DNA of 5,810 bases from Phycisphaerales bacterium. Lineage in GTDB: Bacteria > Planctomycetota > Phycisphaerae > Phycisphaerales > UBA1924. This document shows positions 1 to 3,328 of this stretch, one piece after another. The translations under genes and the position numbers were made by a program. Under the pieces are notes generated by a model. The model searched no databases. It worked only from the letters and a program-made list of their open reading frames with translations, and had not been told where the DNA came from. Position 1 is the stretch's first letter. Every line of letters starts with the position of its first letter. The stretch covers positions 1 through 5,810 of the forward strand of contig JAUXUZ010000446.1 of the NCBI GenBank assembly GCA_030680655.1, written 5' to 3'.

Positions 1-349
1 GGAACGGCTTTGAAGGGTCGGTCCCCAGCGGGGCCAGGTCTGCGAGCCACTCGGGTGTTGCGCGCCTTTCGTAGAACGCACGCTCTTCATCCTCAGCGGC
101 GGTGCGGATCTTCTTCTTGATCGCCGGGTCACTCACCGCGACAAACCGCCACGGCTGCTTGTTGGCGCCAGACGGGGCGGTACCGGCAGCGGCCACACAG
201 TTGCGGATGGTCTCTTCGCTCACGGGCGTATCGGCGAAGAAGCGAGCGCTCCTTCGCGTCCGCATCGTCTTGTAGAAGCGTGCGGCTGCCTCCGCGGCGG
301 GGACCGCAGGGGAGAACGGCACAAGCGGGACATGCGGCGGGTGGCCCAT
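1..349 (-). CDS. Nitroreductase-family flavoprotein, iodotyrosine deiodinase-like (partial, C-terminus off window)
   Basis: This is the N-terminal 116 residues of an FMN-dependent nitroreductase-fold oxidoreductase; the C-terminal half lies beyond the left edge. The start is well bounded: an in-frame TAA lies four codons upstream of the ATG at 349. No Shine-Dalgarno sequence is visible. Residues 32-38 (RRSARFF) are the family's FMN-phosphate-binding arginine/serine motif, and residues 56-67 (GTAPSGANKQPW) are the conserved second FMN-contacting block. Residues 86-116 (AEDEERAFYERR, then TPEWLADLAPLGTDPSKPF) resemble the substrate lid of the iodotyrosine deiodinase subfamily. E89, Y93 and K114 have the E-x3-Y-x20-K spacing of the residues that grip the amino-acid zwitterion in human IYD (E157, Y161, K182). 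That residue assignment is from memory of the family. Proteins of this kind reductively dehalogenate tyrosines in the cytoplasm using FMN; the actual substrate here is unknown. The gene follows the DUF2071 gene by 79 nt on the same strand. Family membership is firm; the deiodinase subfamily is probable. Confidence 0.88.
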   Translation of the reverse strand, partial: MGHPPHVPLVPFSPAVPAAEAAARFYKTMRTRRSARFFADTPVSEETIRNCVAAAGTAPSGANKQPWRFVAVSDPAIKKKIRTAAEDEERAFYERRATPEWLADLAPLGTDPSKPF

Positions 350-428
350 GTCAGGAGGTTACACCATCAGGCCACTGCCCACAACGCGCCCCGGCACGTT
401 CGCTCCGGGCTTTGTTCACGGGGCCGGG

Positions 429-1169
429 TCACACCTGCTTTAGCGCGAACGCGTCCACCGCGAGTTCATCTGCATGCCAGACGATCGGCTCACCGGCGAC
501 GTTGACGCCCGCCGCGCGCACCAGACCGTCGCTGAAGCTGAGAAGCCTCGCGTCGCGCAGCGACCAACGCGGGTGGCTGATGTCTCCGCGCCAGATCGCA
601 CCTGAGCGGCTGACGCTGTAGAGGGCGTAGCGCTCGGTGAGGAAGTGGCTGAGCGAACCGGGCGCCGAGGGCAGAAGCGGCGTGCCCGCCTGCCACTCGG
701 CGGTCAGGGAGGGACGCGCACCCCCGCCCCGGACCGTTCGGTAGCGCACGCGGTCTCCGTCGCGCTGCAGGCTCATCGCCGCGTAGAAGTAGGGGAGGTT
801 CCACAGCGCCCGCGCTCCGAGCACGGCAAGGCGGCTCGCCGCGTCGAGCGAGAAGAACCACACCCCCGCCTTCGCGTCGCGCCCGGCGCGGACGTACGTG
901 CGCACGTTGCACTCGTGAAAGTGCGTCGCCGTAGGGATGCCCACGCGGCCAAGCGGCGTCACGTGGCGCACGTCGCGCATCGTAAACGGCACCAGCCCAA
1001 CCCACGCGTGCCCGCCGAAGGTGTCGAGCTCGATCCCCGGCGGGAGCAGGCCGCGCACCGCGTCGGCCTCGACCGGCCAGTGGATGAACGCCAGGTGCAG
1101 CCAACGCATGAACAGCGCCGGGCGGCGTGCGGTGTCTCCGGCTTGAGCGGGTGCCTCGGTGTTCTGCAT
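429..1169 (-). CDS. DUF2071 / YqjF-family protein (COG3361)
   Basis: A 246-residue protein that I recognise as DUF2071, a widespread bacterial family with no settled biochemical function. Family hallmarks appear in order: MRWLHLAFIHWPV (21-33), LLPPGIELDTFGGHAWVGLVPF (41-62), HFHECNVRTYVR (83-94), GVWFFSLDA (102-110), and ALWNLPYFYAAMSLQRDGDRVRY just after. The length is normal for the family. There is no signal peptide or membrane segment, so it is probably cytoplasmic. The ATG at 1169 adds about 20 polar residues before the conserved domain. An internal ATG encoding M21 sits exactly at the domain edge and could be the true start, since neither has a clear ribosome-binding site. The gene begins 9 nt after the stop codon of pseudopilin A, so it is very likely on the same transcript and may be translationally coupled to it. 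No catalytic role is assigned. Confidence 0.9.
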   Translation of the reverse strand: MQNTEAPAQAGDTARRPALFMRWLHLAFIHWPVEADAVRGLLPPGIELDTFGGHAWVGLVPFTMRDVRHVTPLGRVGIPTATHFHECNVRTYVRAGRDAKAGVWFFSLDAASRLAVLGARALWNLPYFYAAMSLQRDGDRVRYRTVRGGGARPSLTAEWQAGTPLLPSAPGSLSHFLTERYALYSVSRSGAIWRGDISHPRWSLRDARLLSFSDGLVRAAGVNVAGEPIVWHADELAVDAFALKQV

Positions 1170-1178
1170 GCACAGCGG

Positions 1179-2102
1179 CTACGGCAGGCGGGGCTGGTCG
1201 GTCCAGCCGTAGGGGCGCAGCGTGCCGGGCCAACTCGGCGACATGATGAACCAGTTGGACCCGTTACGCGAGATGTACACGTCGTTGGCGACAAAGTCGC
1301 CGATATCGCCCTGGGTCGACTCGTCGGGCCCCTTGTTGGGTTCGAACAGCTCCACGCTCACGTCGATGTACAGGAAGTGACCCTTCCCCTCGTGGCGCCG
1401 GGTGAGCTGGTCCCAGTTGCTCCACATGCCGTCGGGTGACTGCGCGTTCCACCACTGCACGTCCTCTTTGGCGTAGATCGGGATGCCCTGCATCCGCTTG
1501 AGCGACGCCGCGTTGTTGAGCTGCGTGGCCCGGGCGGCCTGCCCGTTGCGGAAGCGGCAGTTCTGGTCCCACGCCGCGAAGTTCGGCGTTGACAGGCGCG
1601 TCCCCGACGACCCGGTGGCCATCGTGTAGTCGAAGTTGAGCGACCGCTCACCCAGGAACTGGTTCCACAGAACCAGCTGGAGCGAGTTCTGCGGCGTCTG
1701 CCAGTACGGATCGGTCGGGCTCGCGGTAAACGTGGTCTTGGCCTTGCGCTTGGTGGTCGGGCACTCGAAGACGCGGTCAACGAGGCTGAGGTAGTTGAAC
1801 GCCGGCCCAAGCTGAACGGGGTTGGCGTTGCTGGCGACGATTCTGGGGTTGGTCGGCTGTGCGTACCAGAAGCGCCACGGGGTGTTGTGCCCGGCCTCCC
1901 AGATGCGTTCCTTGTTGTCGTTGGCGTACATCGTAAAGCCCTGGCCGATCCCCTTGAAGTTGATCGAGCAGGCGGTGGTGCGGGCGGTGGCGCGGGCCTT
2001 CGCCAGCGCCGGGAGCAGGATGCCCACCAGCAGCGCGATGATCGCGATGACCACCAGCAGTTCGATCAGCGTGAAGGCCTGGGATGTGGTCTTGGTGTTC
2101 AT
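1179..2102 (-). CDS. Prepilin-like (type II pseudopilin) protein, paralogue A
   Basis: A 307-residue protein with a class III prepilin N-terminus: a 9-residue leader (MNTKTTSQA), then FTLIELLVVIAIIALLVGILLPAL, which is both the prepilin-peptidase recognition site and the single membrane/helix-packing segment. E14 is the conserved Glu at position +5 of the mature protein. The residue before the cleavage point is Ala9, not the usual Gly. Such proteins are normally trimmed and N-methylated by a prepilin peptidase and assembled into pilus or type II secretion pseudopilus fibres, or displayed on the inner membrane; which applies here is unknown. The soluble part (about 38-307) is Trp-rich, with cysteines at 45, 114 and 182 that are also present in paralogue B. 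RH237-x9-D247-V is a degenerate H-X9-DG motif of planctomycete pseudopilins. I chose the ATG at 2102, preceded by GAGG four bases upstream, over an in-frame ATG 69 nt farther upstream, which would overlap paralogue B and bury the leader. The gene lies 20 nt after paralogue B. Confidence 0.92.
   Translation of the reverse strand: MNTKTTSQAFTLIELLVVIAIIALLVGILLPALAKARATARTTACSINFKGIGQGFTMYANDNKERIWEAGHNTPWRFWYAQPTNPRIVASNANPVQLGPAFNYLSLVDRVFECPTTKRKAKTTFTASPTDPYWQTPQNSLQLVLWNQFLGERSLNFDYTMATGSSGTRLSTPNFAAWDQNCRFRNGQAARATQLNNAASLKRMQGIPIYAKEDVQWWNAQSPDGMWSNWDQLTRRHEGKGHFLYIDVSVELFEPNKGPDESTQGDIGDFVANDVYISRNGSNWFIMSPSWPGTLRPYGWTDQPRLP
1188..2075 (-). repeat. Tandem-duplicated gene body, copy A (of paralogue A)
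   Basis: This 888-bp stretch encodes residues 10-305 of pseudopilin A. It is the same length as, and co-linear at a constant 938-bp offset with, 2126-3013. Nucleotide identity is high near the membrane-helix end, including an exact 25-bp match at 1909-1933, and decays towards the C-terminal end. This is an old gene duplication, not a mobile repeat: there are no terminal inverted repeats or target-site duplications. Confidence 0.8.
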
Positions 2103-2122
2103 GGTGCCTCGATCGCGCGCGT

Positions 2123-3037
2123 TCAGCGCGGGTTGTCGCTCCAGCTGTACGGTCGCGTGTTCGCCGCCCACGTTGCGCCCATCTGGAACCAGGTCCGACC
2201 GTTCTTGCTCGCGTAGATGTCCTGCGCCACAAAGTCCCCTACGTCGGTCTCGATCAGAGGGTTGCCGCCGCGGGGCAGGGCCATCAGCTGCACCTCACCG
2301 CCGAGGAACGTTACGTGACCCTTCCGGTCGTGGCGCGGTGTCAACTGGTCGCGGTTGCAGTTGAGCCCGTCAGGGTCGCGGCTGTTGTACCACTCGCTGT
2401 CCTCTTCGAGGTACACCGGGATGCCGACGAACCGCTGCAGGGTGGTCGGGTTGTTGAGCACGGTCGCCCGCGCAGTGGCCGCGGTGCGCGTGGCGCAGGC
2501 TGTGTCCCAGGCCGCCTCGGTCTGCGTGCCCAGGCGGGCGCCGTTGGCACCCGTCAGCATCGTGTAGTCGAAGTTCAACGCACGCGTCCCGAGGAACGTC
2601 TGCCAAAGGACCTGCTGCGCCTGGCCCGCGGCGGTGTTCCAAATCGGGTCGGAAGCGTTGTACGTGAACCGGGTCGGCATCCGCCGCTTGTTGGTGGGGC
2701 ACTCGAACACGCGGTCAACGATGCTCAGGTAGTTGAACGCCGGTCCGAGCACGACCGGGTTGGCCGCGCTCGAGGCGAAGCGCGGGTTGGTCGGCTGGGC
2801 GTACCAGAACCGGTAGGGCGCGTCTGTCCCGGACTCCCAGATGCGGTCCTTGTTGTCGTTGGCGTACATCGCCAGGCCCTGGCCGATGCTCTTGCCGTTG
2901 ATTGCGCAGGCGGTTGCGCGGGCGGTCTCTCGGGCCTTCGCGAGCGTCGGCATCAGGATGCCGACAAGCAGCGCGATAATCGCGATGACGACGAGCAACT
3001 CGATAAGCGAAAACGCAGGGCGCAAACGGTGCGGCAT
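2123..3037 (-). CDS. Prepilin-like (type II pseudopilin) protein, paralogue B
   Basis: A 304-residue protein and the first gene of the minus-strand group. Its short basic leader, MPHRLRPA, is followed by FSLIELLVVIAIIALLVGILMPTL, the prepilin N-methylation/transmembrane helix; Glu is present at mature position +5, and Ala8 replaces Gly at the cleavage site. From F9 to R304 it aligns with paralogue A (F10-R305) without a gap. By hand I count about 79% identity over the first ~107 residues and roughly 60% overall. Conserved blocks include MYANDNK[ED]RIWE, RFWYAQPTNPR, GPAFNYLS[IL]VDRVFECPT, LNFDYTM and the C-terminal D[IV]GDFVA-x-D[IV]Y. The H-X9-DG position reads H236-x9-GG, so the Asp is missing. 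The ATG at 3037 has GGAG seven bases upstream and a candidate promoter just beyond. It is presumably processed by a prepilin peptidase encoded elsewhere. Its role is unknown; a surface or periplasm-facing structural or binding protein is the most that can be inferred. Confidence 0.93.
   Translation of the reverse strand: MPHRLRPAFSLIELLVVIAIIALLVGILMPTLAKARETARATACAINGKSIGQGLAMYANDNKDRIWESGTDAPYRFWYAQPTNPRFASSAANPVVLGPAFNYLSIVDRVFECPTNKRRMPTRFTYNASDPIWNTAAGQAQQVLWQTFLGTRALNFDYTMLTGANGARLGTQTEAAWDTACATRTAATARATVLNNPTTLQRFVGIPVYLEEDSEWYNSRDPDGLNCNRDQLTPRHDRKGHVTFLGGEVQLMALPRGGNPLIETDVGDFVAQDIYASKNGRTWFQMGATWAANTRPYSWSDNPR
2126..3013 (-). repeat. Tandem-duplicated gene body, copy B (of paralogue B)
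   Basis: Partner of the 1188-2075 copy, encoding residues 9-304 of pseudopilin B, also 888 bp. The exact 25-bp match lies at 2847-2871, encoding part of YANDNK and the flanking residues. The leaders and the last codons differ between the copies, so homology is confined to the mature protein. Confidence 0.8.
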
Positions 3038-3044
3038 AGGCAGG

Positions 3045-3048
3045 CTCC
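3045..3048 (-). promoter_or_regulatory. Ribosome-binding site of pseudopilin B
   Basis: On the minus strand GGAG lies seven bases before the ATG at 3037. It is the best Shine-Dalgarno match in the minus-strand group, and it supports this start codon. Confidence 0.55.
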
Positions 3049-3067
3049 AGAACGGAACTGCTGACGT

Positions 3068-3097
3068 AGTCTACTCTGAGAACAACCCTGCGTGCAA
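3068..3097 (-). promoter_or_regulatory. Candidate sigma70-type promoter for the pseudopilin operon
   Basis: Read on the minus strand, TTGCAC (3097-3092) and TAGACT (3073-3068) are separated by 18 bases. They match the consensus -35 and -10 at 3/6 and 4/6 positions. A transcript starting near 3061 would have a leader of about 24 nt containing the GGAG ribosome-binding site. The location is ideal, directly before the first gene of a co-directional group, but the match is modest and planctomycete promoters are poorly defined. Confidence 0.4.
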
Positions 3098-3115
3098 CCA
3101 TTAGGGGTTTTGAGA

Positions 3116-3133
3116 TGGTCGAATTGGTCGATC
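3116..3133. repeat. Two tandem 9-bp direct repeats upstream of the pseudopilin promoter
   Basis: TGGTCGAAT (3116-3124) is followed directly by TGGTCGATC (3125-3133), identical at the first seven positions. The pair begins about 20 bp upstream of the candidate -35 box at 3092-3097, where an activator might bind. The second unit runs into the 8-bp palindrome TCGATCGA (3128-3135). Function is speculative. Confidence 0.3.
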
Positions 3134-3172
3134 GAGCCAGAACGACGACGGCCGGCAAGTTCACCCGCCAGA

Positions 3173-3183
3173 GAACTTTGTTC
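3173..3183. promoter_or_regulatory. GAAC-N3-GTTC palindrome in the divergent intergenic region
   Basis: GAACTTTGTTC is a short inverted repeat with 4-bp arms and a 3-bp spacer, lying just upstream of the candidate uvrA promoter. The arms are those of the Gram-positive LexA (SOS) box, GAAC-N4-GTTC, but the spacer is one base short. uvrA is a classical SOS gene in several bacteria, so an operator role is conceivable. A site this small can also occur by chance. Confidence 0.2.
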
Positions 3184-3186
3184 GGC

Positions 3187-3218
3187 TTGTGGACGGATAG
3201 CGGGCCGCACAATACAAT
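3187..3218 (+). promoter_or_regulatory. Possible uvrA promoter
   Basis: TTGTGG (3187-3192) and TACAAT (3213-3218; 5/6 match to the -10 consensus) are separated by 20 bases, longer than the optimal 17. A weaker alternative -10, CACAAT at 3208-3213, would give 15 bases. This AT-richer patch stands out in the GC-rich spacer and would give a 5' leader of about 100 nt before the proposed ATG at 3329. Confidence 0.3.
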
Positions 3219-3328
3219 TCCCAAACGAAGCGGCACGAAATGCCTCCGCGGCAGCGCGTTCAGCAGCGGACCCCGACGCTGCGCGACCCGACAGGGGCAA
3301 GGATGCACCGGTGACAGTGAGACGAAGA

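Larger units (their letters stand above)
3038..3328. other. Divergent intergenic region between pseudopilin B and uvrA
   Basis: This 291-bp spacer lies between two divergent starts. It holds the candidate promoter and ribosome-binding site for the minus-strand group (3045-3097), the 9-bp direct repeats (3116-3133), the GAAC-N3-GTTC palindrome (3173-3183) and a possible uvrA promoter (3187-3218). From about 3220 to 3328 it is GC-rich with no feature I can name. The uvrA reading frame stays open upstream of 3329, but I saw no in-frame ATG, only GTG codons at 3311 and 3317, and no family homology there. Confidence 0.6.

Noticed and set aside
349..370. A Shine-Dalgarno-like AGGAGG near the flavoprotein start
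   Set aside because: AGGAGG (352-357) is on the plus strand. Read in the gene's direction it is CCTCCT, which cannot pair with 16S rRNA as a ribosome-binding site.
390..409. An inverted repeat (CCCGG, 10-base loop, CCGGG) between the DUF2071 and flavoprotein genes
   Set aside because: It has only a 5-bp stem and no T-run on the minus strand, so it does not support a terminator for the upstream genes.
645..1439. A 264-codon plus-strand open frame across the DUF2071 gene and the end of pseudopilin A
   Set aside because: It is an antisense shadow rich in Arg/His/Val that spans two well-supported genes on the other strand.
2103..2171. A 23-codon N-terminal extension of pseudopilin A starting at the upstream ATG
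   Set aside because: It would overlap the end of pseudopilin B and place the short prepilin leader far inside the protein. The ATG at 2102 gives a normal 9-residue leader.
2084..3064. A 326-codon plus-strand open frame over pseudopilin B
   Set aside because: It is an antisense shadow of a recognised gene, with no motif of its own.
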